A stretch of DNA of 64,000 bases from an uncultured Eubacteriales bacterium (GTDB taxonomy: Bacteria > Bacillota > Clostridia > Christensenellales > Aristaeellaceae), in assembly GCA_900542445.1 (NCBI GenBank), contig UQNN01000005.1, positions 62,001-126,000 on the forward strand. Reading direction: 5' to 3'. How positions within the stretch are numbered: position 1 is the first letter of the stretch; every line of letters begins with the position of its first letter. The notes below the pieces were generated by a model. It was given only the letters and a program-made list of their open reading frames with translations. It was not told the DNA's origin and ran no database searches. Both the position numbers and the translations under genes were made by a program. Of the stretch, positions 32,991 to 41,882 are shown one piece after another.

Positions 32991-34049
32991 ATGGATCTCA
33001 TTGATCGTAAGTATCGCATTTTGCAGGCGATCATTGACGACTACATCATGACCGCGCTGCCGGTCGGCTCCCGAACGATTTCCCGAAAATATGAACAGAA
33101 GCTCTCTTCGGCCACCATCCGCAACGAGATGAGCGACCTGGAAGAGCTTGGCTATCTCGATTCCCCGCATACGTCGGCGGGGCGGATTCCCTCCTATAAA
33201 GCCTATCGGCTTTATGTGGATCGGATGATTCACCCGATGCCGCTCAGCGAGGAAGAAACCGCGTTTATCAAGAGCTGCTTTGATCACCGGATCAATCAGG
33301 TGGAGGAGCTGAGCGCGAAAATTGCGAAAGCGCTTTCGAGCATGACGCACTACACCACCGCCGTGATGACCCGCGCGCCGCGCGAGGAACAGGTTTTCAG
33401 CCATTTGCAGCTGGTGCCGGTTTCCGACAGGCGGCTGCTGCTGGTGATTGTGACGAGAAGCGGCGCGGTGAGGCAGACGGTAATCGACACCGAAAAGCCG
33501 ATTGCGCCGGACGCGCTCTACACCGTATCGCAGATCATCTCCGGAGAATTGGAAGGGTGCGCGATGAGTCGGCTCCCCGCAGAACTTGCCCGGCTGGCCG
33601 GAGGCCAGGACGGCGAGATGCGCGAGCTGCTGGGGCTGCTGGCCGCTCAGCCGCCGGAAAAAGACGGCGGGGTCGGTTCGCTGGTGGTCGGCGGGCGCTC
33701 CAATCTGCTGAGTTTCCCGGAGTATTCCGATGTGGACAAAGCGAAAGAGCTGCTCAGCGTCTTGGAAACGCGGGAAAAGGTCGTCTCCCTGCTCTCCCAT
33801 CAGGGAGAGATGGAAATCTCCGTTCGTATCGGCCCGGAGACGGGCTTGGAAGAAACGAAGGACTGCTCCATCGTCACGGCGAGTTACCGTCTGAGCGACG
33901 GAACGGTCAATACGATCGGCCTGATCGGACCGACCCGAATGCAATACGGAAAAGTGCTTTCGGTGCTCGGCGAGGTCGGAAAGTCGATCACGGAGCTGCT
34001 GGACGGGCAGAATGAAAGCCATGAAAAACAAGAAGAACAAGAAAAATAA
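32991..34049 (+). CDS. hrcA: Heat-inducible transcription repressor HrcA
   Basis: A 352-aa repressor, first gene of the CIRCE operon. The winged helix (RKYRILQAIIDDYI, LPVGSRTISRKY, SSATIRNEMSDLEELGYL) is followed by SPHTSAGRIPSYKAYRLYVD and the dimerisation/GAF-like part with ETGLEETKDCSIVTASYRL near the C terminus. GroE-dependent folding of HrcA normally couples repression to protein-folding load. AAAGGAGG precedes the ATG. It overlaps grpE when the long grpE start is used. Confidence 0.97.
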   Translation: MDLIDRKYRILQAIIDDYIMTALPVGSRTISRKYEQKLSSATIRNEMSDLEELGYLDSPHTSAGRIPSYKAYRLYVDRMIHPMPLSEEETAFIKSCFDHRINQVEELSAKIAKALSSMTHYTTAVMTRAPREEQVFSHLQLVPVSDRRLLLVIVTRSGAVRQTVIDTEKPIAPDALYTVSQIISGELEGCAMSRLPAELARLAGGQDGEMRELLGLLAAQPPEKDGGVGSLVVGGRSNLLSFPEYSDVDKAKELLSVLETREKVVSLLSHQGEMEISVRIGPETGLEETKDCSIVTASYRLSDGTVNTIGLIGPTRMQYGKVLSVLGEVGKSITELLDGQNESHEKQEEQEK

Positions 34050-34674
34050 GAGCCAGAAGGCGCAGCAATCGTTCACCGAGCGCATTGCCAAAGCGGCCGG
34101 AGGCTTTAAGGAAAGGGCGAAGAGCATGAACAGCGAAGAGAAGGCCGAGCAGGCGCAGCAGCCTGAACAGCCCGAAACGCAGGCGCAGCAGGAGAGCGGC
34201 GAGGCGGAGGTTGACGTCAAGGCTTTGCAGGCCGAGCTTGAAAAGGCAAAGGCGCAGAGCGACGAATACCTTGATTTGGCTCAGCGTAAGCAGGCCGAGT
34301 TCGCCAACTACCGCCGCCGCACCGAAGGCATCCGCGCGGAGGCCTTCGACGACGGACGGCGCGAGGCCATCGGCCAGCTGCTCCCGATTGTGGATAACCT
34401 TGAGCGGGCGCTGGCTGCGGCGGGCGAAGAAGAAAACGCCCTCAAGAGCGGCGTGGAAATGGTGCTTCGCCAGACGCGCGACGCGCTGACCAAGATGGGC
34501 GTTGAAGAGATCGATCCGCAGGGCCAGCCGTTCGACGCGGAACTGATGAACGCCGTGATGCAGGGCACCGCCGAGGAGGGCGAGCCGGGCACGGTGTGCA
34601 TGGTTTTGCAGAAGGGCTACAAGCTCGGCGAACGCGTGATTCGTCACGCGATGGTCAAGGTGGTTGCGGGCTGA
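34012..34674 (+). CDS. grpE: GrpE, nucleotide exchange factor for DnaK
   Basis: Up to 220 aa. The long coiled-coil helix (VDVKALQAELEKAKAQSDEY) and the conserved FANYRRRTEG, LPIVDNLERAL, GVEEIDPQGQPFD and VLQKGYKLGERVIRHAMVKV blocks define GrpE. The start is uncertain. ATG 34012 overlaps hrcA by 38 nt and adds a lysine-rich tail (KNKKNKSQK). ATG 34126, after AAGGAAAGGG, would give a 182-aa protein closer to the usual length. GrpE releases ADP from DnaK, encoded next. Confidence 0.93.
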   Translation: MKAMKNKKNKKNKSQKAQQSFTERIAKAAGGFKERAKSMNSEEKAEQAQQPEQPETQAQQESGEAEVDVKALQAELEKAKAQSDEYLDLAQRKQAEFANYRRRTEGIRAEAFDDGRREAIGQLLPIVDNLERALAAAGEEENALKSGVEMVLRQTRDALTKMGVEEIDPQGQPFDAELMNAVMQGTAEEGEPGTVCMVLQKGYKLGERVIRHAMVKVVAG

Positions 34675-34741
34675 GCCCGTTTCCCGATATAAATTGATTT
34701 TTTTCCCAACTTTTTCTCTATCGAGACAGGAGGACACATAT

Positions 34742-36568
34742 ATGAGCAAGATTATTGGTATTGACCTTGGTACTACGAACAGCTGCGTCGCCGTGATGGA
34801 AGGCGGCGAGCCGGTTGTCATCCCCAACGCTGAAGGCGCGCGCACCACGCCGTCCGTCGTGGCTTTCACCAAGAACGGCGAACGTCTGGTTGGCCAGGTG
34901 GCCAAGCGCCAGGCCGTGACCAATCCGGATCGCACCATCATCTCCATCAAGCGCGACATGGGTACAGACCGCCGCATCAACATCGACGGCAAGGACTACA
35001 CGCCGCAGGACATCAGCGCCATGATCCTGATGAAGCTGAAGGCGGATGCCGAGGCGTACCTCGGCGAGACCGTGACGCAGGCAGTCATCACCGTGCCGGC
35101 GTACTTCTCCGACAGCCAGCGTCAGGCGACCAAGGACGCGGGCCGCATTGCGGGTCTTGAAGTCCTGCGTATCATCAACGAGCCGACCGCCGCTGCGCTG
35201 GCCTACGGCCTTGACAAGGACGATTCCCACAAGATTCTGGTGTACGACCTTGGCGGCGGCACGTTCGACGTGAGCCTGCTGGAGATTGGCGACGGCGTGT
35301 TTGAGGTGCTGGCCACCAACGGCAACACCCGCCTTGGCGGCGACGACTTCGACCAGCGCATCATCGATTACCTCGCGGCCGAGTTCAAGAAGGAAAACAA
35401 TATCGACCTGAAGGCCGACCGTATGGCGCTCCAGCGCTTGAAGGAAGCGGCTGAGAAGGCGAAGATCGAGCTTTCCGGCGTGATGAGCACCAACATCAAC
35501 CTGCCGTTCATCACGGCGGACGCGACCGGCCCGAAGCATCTGGATATCACCCTGACCCGCGCGAAGTTCGACGAGCTGACCCGCGACCTCGTGGACGCGA
35601 CTGTCGCCCCGATGCAGAACGCGCTGCGTGACGCCGGTCTGACGGCCAATGAGATCGACCGCGTGATTCTGGTCGGCGGTTCCACCCGTATTCCGGCGGT
35701 GCAGGAGGCTGTCCGCAAGATGACCGGCAAGGAGCCGTACCGCAACATCAACCCGGACGAGTGCGTGGCCATCGGCGCTGCGATTCAGGGCGGCGTGCTT
35801 GGCGGCGAAGTCAAGGACGTGCTGCTGCTGGATGTCACCCCGCTGTCTCTGGGCATTGAGACGATGGGCGGCGTGTTCACGCGCCTGATCGACCGCAACA
35901 CGACCATTCCGTGCACGAAGAGCCAGATTTTCTCCACCGCGGCGGACGGCCAGACCTCCGTTGAGGTGCATGTGCTCCAGGGTGAGCGCGAGATGGCCGC
36001 GGGCAACAAGACCCTGGGCCGCTTCCAGCTGACCGGCATTGCGCCGGCACCGCGCGGCGTGCCGCAGATTGAGGTTACCTTCAACATCGACCGCAACGGC
36101 ATCGTGAACGTTTCTGCGAAGGATCTGGGCACGGGCAACGAGCAGAAGGTGACCATCACCTCCAGCACCAACCTGACCGAGGACGAGATCAATCAGCGCG
36201 TCAAGGAAGCCGAGCAGTACGCCGCCGAGGACAAGAAGCGTAAGGAAGAGGTCGAAACCCTCAACCGCGCGGACAGCATGATCTTCGAGGTGGATAAGCA
36301 GCTCAAGGAGCTGGGCGACAAGCTGAGCGCCGAGGACAAGGCGACCGTTGAAAACGAGCTGGCCGAGTTCAAGAAGGTTCGCGAGACCAACGACGCGGAG
36401 CAGATCAAGAACGCGACCGAGGCCTTCACGCAGAAGGTGTACGCGGTGTTCGGCAAGATCTATCAGCAGCAGGGCGCGGGCGATCCGAACGCGCAGGCGG
36501 GCGGCGCGCAGAACGCGGGCAACGCTTCTTCCGACGGCGCGAGCGACGCGGATTACGACGTTCACTAA
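34742..36568 (+). CDS. dnaK: Chaperone DnaK (Hsp70)
   Basis: A 608-aa Hsp70. The ATPase domain starts SKIIGIDLGTTNSCVAVMEG, with DLGGGTFDVSLLEIGDG and ILVGGSTRIPAVQ; the linker is DVLLLDVTPLSLGIE, and the substrate and lid domains complete the chain, which ends in a Gly/Ala/Asn-rich tail. Its length is that of Gram-positive DnaK, lacking the 23-residue insert near the N terminus. CAGGAGGA precedes the ATG; the open frame to 34664 is not used. Confidence 0.98.
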   Translation: MSKIIGIDLGTTNSCVAVMEGGEPVVIPNAEGARTTPSVVAFTKNGERLVGQVAKRQAVTNPDRTIISIKRDMGTDRRINIDGKDYTPQDISAMILMKLKADAEAYLGETVTQAVITVPAYFSDSQRQATKDAGRIAGLEVLRIINEPTAAALAYGLDKDDSHKILVYDLGGGTFDVSLLEIGDGVFEVLATNGNTRLGGDDFDQRIIDYLAAEFKKENNIDLKADRMALQRLKEAAEKAKIELSGVMSTNINLPFITADATGPKHLDITLTRAKFDELTRDLVDATVAPMQNALRDAGLTANEIDRVILVGGSTRIPAVQEAVRKMTGKEPYRNINPDECVAIGAAIQGGVLGGEVKDVLLLDVTPLSLGIETMGGVFTRLIDRNTTIPCTKSQIFSTAADGQTSVEVHVLQGEREMAAGNKTLGRFQLTGIAPAPRGVPQIEVTFNIDRNGIVNVSAKDLGTGNEQKVTITSSTNLTEDEINQRVKEAEQYAAEDKKRKEEVETLNRADSMIFEVDKQLKELGDKLSAEDKATVENELAEFKKVRETNDAEQIKNATEAFTQKVYAVFGKIYQQQGAGDPNAQAGGAQNAGNASSDGASDADYDVH

Positions 36569-36601
36569 ATTTAAAAAATGCGACATAAACCCTTGAAATA
36601 A

Positions 36602-36641
36602 GCGCGCGGCCGCCGTCACTTTGTGGCGGCGGCATCGCGCG
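36602..36641 (+). other. G/C-rich hairpin in the dnaK-dnaJ spacer
   Basis: GCGCGCGGCCGCCGTCAC (36602-36619), loop TTT, and GTGGCGGCGGCATCGCGC (36623-36640) form a long stem with a small internal bulge. No T run follows, so it is better explained as an mRNA stability, processing or partial-attenuation element that lowers dnaJ relative to dnaK. Confidence 0.65.
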
Positions 36642-36676
36642 GTTAAGGGTTTGATGGAAGATAGGCGGTGACTGCT

Positions 36677-37858
36677 GTGGCAGACAAAAGAGATTACTAC
36701 GAGGTGCTCGGCGTAGCCAAGGGCGCTTCGGATGACGAAATCAAAAAGGCTTACCGCAAGGCGGCCAAGGCCTGCCATCCGGATCTTCACCCGGACGACA
36801 AGGAGGCCGAGGCGCGCTTCAAGGAGGTTAACGAAGCCTACGAAGTGCTCAGCGATCCGCAGAAGCGCGCGCGCTATGACCAGTTCGGCTTCAACGATCC
36901 CTCCATGGGCGGCGGCGCTGGCGGCGGAAGCGGCTTTGGCGGCTTCGGCGGGTTTGAGGATATCTTTGATATGTTCACGGGCGGCGGTTTTGGCGGAAGC
37001 AGCAGCCGCGGCAGAAGCCAGAATGCGCCCCAGCGCGGCAGTGATTTGCAGTATAACCTGACGCTGACGTTTGAGGAAGCGGCCTTTGGCTGCCGCAAGG
37101 AATTCAAGTTCCAGCGCGGCGCGGTCTGCAACGCATGCGCCGGTACGGGCGCAAAGCCCGGCACGCAGCCGCAGACCTGTCCGACCTGCCACGGTTCGGG
37201 CCAGCAGCGCGTGACGATGAATTCTCCGTTTGGCCAGGTGCAGACGATGCGCACCTGCCCGACCTGCGGCGGCAAGGGCAAGATCATCAAGGACAAGTGC
37301 AGCGAATGCTCCGGCACGGGCTTCACCCGCGTGACGCGCACCGTGACGCTGAACGTTCCGGCGGGCGTGGACGACGGTCAGAATTTCAAGACCATTCCGG
37401 GCGAAGGCGAACCCGGCCGCAACGGCGGCCCGGCGGGCGACCTGTACATCACCTGCACCGTGCGGCCGCACAAGATTTTCAAGCGCGACCGTTACGACCT
37501 GTACTGCGATGTGCCGATTTCCTTCACACAGGCGGCTTTGGGCGGCGAAATCGACGTGCCGACGCTTGGCGGTACGACCAAGTACAACATTCCGGCGGGC
37601 ACGCAGGAGGGCACGTCTTTCCGCATTCGCGGCGAGGGCATTCAGCAGATGCGCGGCACGAACCGGGGCGATCTGTTCTTCACTGTGCATGTCGAAGTGC
37701 CGAAGCACCTGGGCGAAAAGCAGAAAGAGCTGCTGCGCCAGTTCGAGGATTCGCTCAACGGGCGCGAATACGAGCGTCGCAAGAGTTTTGGCGATCAGGT
37801 GAAGAGCTACATCCGCGACAACGCCGAGCGGTTTAAAGAAAAATTCGAGAAGAAATAA
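36677..37858 (+). CDS. dnaJ: Chaperone DnaJ (Hsp40)
   Basis: A 393-aa type I J-protein. J domain with the HPD motif (CHPDLHPDD), Gly/Phe-rich linker (GFGGFGGFEDIFDMFTGGG), four zinc repeats (CNACAGTG, CPTCHGSG, CPTCGGKG, CSECSGTG) and the C-terminal substrate domains are complete. GTG codons at 36668 and 36677 are in frame; AGGCGG ends 8 nt before 36677, and that start gives the usual MADKRDYYEVLG opening, so it is preferred. Confidence 0.97.
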   Translation: MADKRDYYEVLGVAKGASDDEIKKAYRKAAKACHPDLHPDDKEAEARFKEVNEAYEVLSDPQKRARYDQFGFNDPSMGGGAGGGSGFGGFGGFEDIFDMFTGGGFGGSSSRGRSQNAPQRGSDLQYNLTLTFEEAAFGCRKEFKFQRGAVCNACAGTGAKPGTQPQTCPTCHGSGQQRVTMNSPFGQVQTMRTCPTCGGKGKIIKDKCSECSGTGFTRVTRTVTLNVPAGVDDGQNFKTIPGEGEPGRNGGPAGDLYITCTVRPHKIFKRDRYDLYCDVPISFTQAALGGEIDVPTLGGTTKYNIPAGTQEGTSFRIRGEGIQQMRGTNRGDLFFTVHVEVPKHLGEKQKELLRQFEDSLNGREYERRKSFGDQVKSYIRDNAERFKEKFEKK

Positions 37859-37928
37859 GTCATCGGGAAAGCGGGACGCGCGAAAAAAGCACGGCCTCGC
37901 TTTTCTGCGTCTAAGAAAGGAAAATACG

Positions 37929-38873
37929 ATGGATTGGTTGGAAGCTGTGGTGCATACCACCACGATGGGCGCAGATATCGTCAGCGAAGTGCTGATGAAC
38001 GCGGGCGCCATCGGCACGGCGATTGAAGATCGCTATGATGTGACGTCGAGCAAGAAATCCGACGGCATGTGGGATATGATCGACGAGGACGTGCTCAAAC
38101 ATATGAGCGAAGACGTGCTTGTCAAGGCGTATTTCAAGAGCGACGCAAGCGCGCCGGAAACGCTGCATCTGGTTGAGCAGAAGCTGGGCGAAATCGCCAG
38201 GATGGACATGGGCTTTGACATGGGCAGTCTGGAGCTCGACACGCAAGGCGTTCGCGAACAGGACTGGGCGGAGAACTGGAAGAAGTATTACAAGCCCTTC
38301 CGCGCGGGCGAACACCTTGTCATCAAGCCGAGCTGGGAAGCCTACGAGCCGAAGGAAGGCGACCTTGTGCTGGAACTTGATCCCGGCATGGCGTTCGGTA
38401 CGGGCACGCATGAGACGACGTTCATGTGCATGGAACAGCTGGAAAAATATATCACGCCCGGCTGCCGCGCTATTGACGTGGGCTGCGGAAGCGGCATTCT
38501 CGGTCTGGCGGCGGCGAAACTCGGCGCAAGCGACGTGCTGGCCATCGATCTGGACGAGCTGGCGGTGAAGGTCGCGGCGGAAAACACCGAAAAGAACGGT
38601 CTGTCGGATATTGTCCGCGTGGCGCACGGCGATCTGCTCGAAAAGCGCGACGAAAAGGCGGACGTCATCGTGGCGAACATCATCGCGGACGTGATCTGCT
38701 ACCTTTGCGGCCCAGTGAAAAAGCACCTGCTGGAAGGCGGTACGTTCATCTGCTCCGGCATCATCAAGGAACGCGAGGACGACGTGCAGCACGCGCTGGC
38801 GGCGGCGGGCTACACCGTCTGCAACCGGCTGGCCAAGGGCGAGTGGGTGTGCCTGGCGGCAAAACTTGCCTGA
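37929..38873 (+). CDS. prmA: Ribosomal protein L11 methyltransferase PrmA
   Basis: A 314-aa SAM-dependent methyltransferase that trimethylates L11. The N-terminal L11-recognition domain ends near DWAENWKKYYKPF. The catalytic domain has LDPGMAFGTGTHETT, AIDVGCGSGILGLAAAKLGA and the NIIADV substrate motif. Position after dnaJ and before rsmE is common in Bacillota. A weak stem (37873-37911, arms GACGC/GCGTC) in the dnaJ-prmA spacer lacks a T run. Confidence 0.95.
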   Translation: MDWLEAVVHTTTMGADIVSEVLMNAGAIGTAIEDRYDVTSSKKSDGMWDMIDEDVLKHMSEDVLVKAYFKSDASAPETLHLVEQKLGEIARMDMGFDMGSLELDTQGVREQDWAENWKKYYKPFRAGEHLVIKPSWEAYEPKEGDLVLELDPGMAFGTGTHETTFMCMEQLEKYITPGCRAIDVGCGSGILGLAAAKLGASDVLAIDLDELAVKVAAENTEKNGLSDIVRVAHGDLLEKRDEKADVIVANIIADVICYLCGPVKKHLLEGGTFICSGIIKEREDDVQHALAAAGYTVCNRLAKGEWVCLAAKLA

Positions 38874-38891
38874 CGCGAAAGAGGAGAAACT

Positions 38892-39635
38892 ATGCACCGA
38901 TTTTTTGCGGATGAACGCGGAATCGTTGAGAACATCGCGTATCTGAACGCGGAGGACGCAGGCCATGCGCTGCGCGTGCTGCGGCTGGAAAACGGCGACG
39001 AGGTGGAACTGGTCTGCGCTCCGGCGCGCTATCTGGCGGAGATCGATTCGACAGAGGACGGTGAGGTTCGGCTGCGCGTGACTGAGAAACTGCGCGACAC
39101 CGAAGCCCAAACACGCGTGACGCTCTATCAGGGGCTGCCCAAGGCGGATAAGATGGAGTGGATCGTGCAGAAAAGCACCGAACTTGGCGCGGCGGCGATT
39201 GCGCCCGTCGCGATGATTCGCAGCGTGGTGAAATTGGAGGGCAAGGATGCGGCGAAAAAGACCGAGCGTTGGCAGAAGATCGCTCGCGAGGCGGTGAAGC
39301 AGTGCGCCCGCGTGAACGCGCCGGAGGTCAAAATGCCGCGCAAACTCGCCGCGATGAAGGATGAACTGAACGCGCTCGACGTGCTGATTGTGCCGTGGGA
39401 AGATGCGCGCGACGGAAGCATCGCCGACTGCCTTGCGCCGTTTAAGGCAAAAGAGCGCGTCAGCATCGGTATTTTGATTGGGCCGGAGGGCGGCATTGCT
39501 CCTGAGGAGGCCGAGTGGCTGACCCACGAGGCGGGCGCGAAGCTTGTCACACTCGGCCCGCGCATTCTGCGCACGGAAACCGCGGCGATTGCCAGCCAGA
39601 CCATCGTCATGGCGCTTCGCGGCGAAATGGAATAA
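38892..39635 (+). CDS. rsmE: 16S rRNA m3U1498 methyltransferase RsmE
   Basis: A 247-aa SPOUT-class methyltransferase. It begins MHRFFADERG, with the PUA-like part (HALRVLRLENGDEVELV) and the C-terminal knot motifs LIGPEGGIAPEEAEWL and TLGPRILRTETAAI. It methylates U1498 of 16S rRNA. AAGAGGAGA precedes the ATG; it starts 18 nt after prmA. Confidence 0.95.
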   Translation: MHRFFADERGIVENIAYLNAEDAGHALRVLRLENGDEVELVCAPARYLAEIDSTEDGEVRLRVTEKLRDTEAQTRVTLYQGLPKADKMEWIVQKSTELGAAAIAPVAMIRSVVKLEGKDAAKKTERWQKIAREAVKQCARVNAPEVKMPRKLAAMKDELNALDVLIVPWEDARDGSIADCLAPFKAKERVSIGILIGPEGGIAPEEAEWLTHEAGAKLVTLGPRILRTETAAIASQTIVMALRGEME

Positions 39636-39647
39636 GGAGCTAAAACA

Positions 39648-40946
39648 TTGTCAGAACAGAAAACAGTCGCCTTTCATACCCTTGGATGTAAGGTGAACCA
39701 ATACGATACGCAGGCCATGCGCGAACGGTTTGAACAGGCGGGCTACCGCACGACTGAATTTGACGAGCGGGCCGATATCTATGTTGTCAATACCTGTACC
39801 GTGACGGGAACGGGCGATAAAAAGAGCATGCAGATCATCCGCCGCTGCCATCGCCAAAACCCGCTGGCGCAGATTGTCGTGACCGGATGCCTTGCCCAGC
39901 GTGCGGCCGATGAATTGACCCTGCCCGGCGTGCGGCTTGTGCTGGGCACCCAGCGGCGCGGCGAGGTCGTCGAGCTGCTGGAACAGGCGATGGCGCAGGA
40001 TTGCGCGCTGGTCGCCGTCGAAACCCTGCGCAAAGCGCCGTTTGAACACCTGATGGTGCATGCGCATGAGGGACATACCCGCGCGACGATGAAGATTCAG
40101 GAAGGCTGCGACCGCTGGTGCACATACTGCATCATTCCGTCTGTGCGCGGGCCGATTCGCTCCCGCCCGGTTGATGAAATCGCGGCAGAGGCGCAGAGCC
40201 TTGCGGAAGCGGGATTCAAAGAGGTGGTGCTGACGGGCATTCATTTGACCAGCTATGGTCGCGACGTGAAGGACGGCACAACGCTGCTCGACGCGATTCG
40301 CGCGGCGCATGACGTGCCCGGCATCGCGCGCGTGCGGCTCGGCTCGCTGGAACCGGTCGTCGTTACGCCGGAGTTTGTCGAAGGCATCAAGGCCTTGCCG
40401 AAGGTCTGCCATCAGTTCCATCTTGCGCTGCAAAGCGGCAGCGATACGGTGCTTGCCCGCATGCATAGGCGCTATACCAGCGGCGAGTTTCTGACCGCCT
40501 GCGCCATGCTGCGCGAGGCGTTTGAGGATTGCGCGCTGACCACCGATGTGATGACCGGTTTCCCTGGCGAAACGGAGGAAGAGTTTGCACAGACGAAGGA
40601 CACCTGCACCAAAGCCGGGTTTGCGCGCATGCACGTATTTCCATATTCCGAACGAGAGGGCACGAAGGCCGCGCTGATGCCGGACAGCGTGCCCAGACAT
40701 ATCCGCGAAGAACGCGCCCGCGAATTGATCGCGCTGGGCAGAACACTCGAAAAGAATGCGCTTGCGGCGAGAATCGGCAAGGAAGAAGAGGTGCTCGTGG
40801 AGGAAATCGACGAGCAGGGCAATGGCGTGGGCTATACCGGAGGCTATATGCGCGTCTGCGTTAAGGATGGAAAGCCCGGCGAAATCGTTCGGGTGAGGAT
40901 CACGGGCGCGGATGACGAAGAACTGACGAGCGAAATGGAGAAATAG
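39648..40946 (+). CDS. mtaB: tRNA t6A37 methylthiotransferase MtaB
   Basis: A 432-aa radical SAM methylthiotransferase of the MtaB group, converting t6A37 to ms2t6A37. The N-terminal cluster uses cysteines in TLGCKVNQYDTQ, VNTCTVT and VTGCLAQR. The radical SAM motif is CDRWCTYCIIP, and a TRAM-like end closes the chain. The starting codon is TTG at 39648, with AAGGAGC upstream. It depends on t6A made by TsaB/TsaE/Sua5, all in this window. Confidence 0.94.
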   Translation: MSEQKTVAFHTLGCKVNQYDTQAMRERFEQAGYRTTEFDERADIYVVNTCTVTGTGDKKSMQIIRRCHRQNPLAQIVVTGCLAQRAADELTLPGVRLVLGTQRRGEVVELLEQAMAQDCALVAVETLRKAPFEHLMVHAHEGHTRATMKIQEGCDRWCTYCIIPSVRGPIRSRPVDEIAAEAQSLAEAGFKEVVLTGIHLTSYGRDVKDGTTLLDAIRAAHDVPGIARVRLGSLEPVVVTPEFVEGIKALPKVCHQFHLALQSGSDTVLARMHRRYTSGEFLTACAMLREAFEDCALTTDVMTGFPGETEEEFAQTKDTCTKAGFARMHVFPYSEREGTKAALMPDSVPRHIREERARELIALGRTLEKNALAARIGKEEEVLVEEIDEQGNGVGYTGGYMRVCVKDGKPGEIVRVRITGADDEELTSEMEK

Positions 40947-40955
40947 CCGAAACAT

Positions 40956-41010
40956 GGGCGCGCAATGCGCGCCCTTACATGGCAAGGGTTGGGGCAAAGC
41001 CCCAACCGTT
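40956..41010 (+). repeat. Two perfect palindromes before the HIT gene (repeat copy 3)
   Basis: GGGCGCGCA/TGCGCGCCC (40956-40974, one-base loop), then arms GGTTGGGGC/GCCCCAACC (40987-41007, loop AAA). The second is the G/C module of the composite repeat; the HIT gene's AAGGAGG follows at once. Weak T content makes strong termination unlikely. Confidence 0.7.
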
Positions 41011-41027
41011 CTGAAGGAGGAATCTGT

Positions 41028-41372
41028 ATGAACGATTGTCTTTTCTGTAAGATTGCTGCGGGTGAAATCCCCAGCACGAAGGTTTATGAAGACGAAACGA
41101 CGCTGGCTTTCCGCGATATTGCGCCGCAGGCCCCCGTGCATGTGCTGGTGATTCCGAAAAAGCACGTCAGCGGCTGGTATGACGCGCAGAGCGAAAGCGA
41201 CGAGACGCTGGCGCATCTGATGCGCGTGGCCGCTCAGGTCGCCAAGAGCGAGGGCATTGTGGATAGCGGCTTCCGCGTTGTCTCCAACTGCGGCGACGAC
41301 GCGCAGCAGACCGTCAAGCACCTGCACCTGCATGTGCTCGGCGGCAAAAAGATGGACGGACGGATGGCCTGA
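41028..41372 (+). CDS. HIT-family protein (HinT-like)
   Basis: A 114-aa histidine-triad protein that probably hydrolyses adenosine phosphoramidates. It opens CLFCKIAAGEIPSTKVYED and carries PVHVLVIPKKHV and the triad KHLHLHVLGG. The ATG at 41028 follows AAGGAGG; the upstream open frame reads through the palindromic repeat and is not coding. It ends before the rpsU promoter. Confidence 0.93.
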   Translation: MNDCLFCKIAAGEIPSTKVYEDETTLAFRDIAPQAPVHVLVIPKKHVSGWYDAQSESDETLAHLMRVAAQVAKSEGIVDSGFRVVSNCGDDAQQTVKHLHLHVLGGKKMDGRMA

Positions 41373-41415
41373 TTTGCTCAGGCAAACAAATTTTTGACGA
41401 AAAGCAAAAATACAG

Positions 41416-41444
41416 TTGACGAAATCGAATTGTTGCGCTATAAT
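41416..41444 (+). promoter_or_regulatory. Sigma-A promoter of rpsU
   Basis: TTGACG (41416-41421), 17-nt spacer, TATAAT (41439-41444), 78 nt before the rpsU start. Confidence 0.85.
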
Positions 41445-41521
41445 TAGCTGTACGGTACTCCATTGACGGCTGATTTGACGCAATGGATCGTCGAATGTTG
41501 AGCCGAGGGGAGGGATACTAG

Positions 41522-41695
41522 ATGTCTGAGATCCGTGTTCGTGAGAATGAATCCCTGGAAAGTGCTCTGAGGAGATTCAAGAGGCAGTGCGCGCGTTCTG
41601 GCGTTATTGCTGAGGTCCGTAAGAGAGAGCATTACGAGAAGCCCAGCGTGAAGCGCAAGAAGAAGGCCGAGGCGGCCCGTAAGCGCAAGTACTGA
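41522..41695 (+). CDS. rpsU: Ribosomal protein bS21
   Basis: A 57-aa basic protein. Translation gives MSEIRVRENESLESALRRFK, then KRQCARSG near the start and a KRKKKAEAARKRKY tail, all standard for S21 of Bacillota. GGGGAGGG precedes the ATG. It has its own promoter and a strong terminator, so it is a single-gene unit. S21 is a small-subunit protein that helps initiation. Confidence 0.97.
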   Translation: MSEIRVRENESLESALRRFKRQCARSGVIAEVRKREHYEKPSVKRKKKAEAARKRKY

Positions 41696-41706
41696 TTCAC
41701 AAAATC

Positions 41707-41735
41707 GCCCTATCGGCTACCGATAGGGCTTTTTT
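41707..41735 (+). terminator. Strong terminator after rpsU
   Basis: Perfect 10-bp stem GCCCTATCGG/CCGATAGGGC (41707-41729) with CTA loop, then six T residues. Confidence 0.95.
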
Positions 41736-41837
41736 CTATTTTAAATTCGATATAATTTTCGGATTTGCTCATTCGCAGTTCAAAGGGTTCATTTGGTAAA
41801 AATACGGGCTGCCGAAAAAAGGCGATATGAGACGAGG

Positions 41838-41878
41838 CTCCCTCTTAGAGGGAGTTGTCGCGAAGAGACTGAAGGAGA
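41838..41878 (+). repeat. CTCCCTCT-AGAGGGAG palindromic unit
   Basis: Arms CTCCCTCT/AGAGGGAG (41838-41854) followed by GTCGCGAAGAGAC and GAAGGAG. It is the sister of the unit at 32633-32765, and its GAAGGAG end supplies the ribosome binding site of the next gene. Confidence 0.62.
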
Positions 41879-41882
41879 ATTT

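Noticed and set aside
34718..38017. 1099-aa open frame on the minus strand across dnaK and dnaJ
   Set aside because: Spans two certain genes and the hairpin between them; low-complexity shadow of G+C-rich codon use.
40965..41027. N-terminal extension of the HIT protein
   Set aside because: It translates the palindromic repeat (GQSPN-like residues seen also upstream of coaE) and contains the binding site AAGGAGG for the ATG at 41028.
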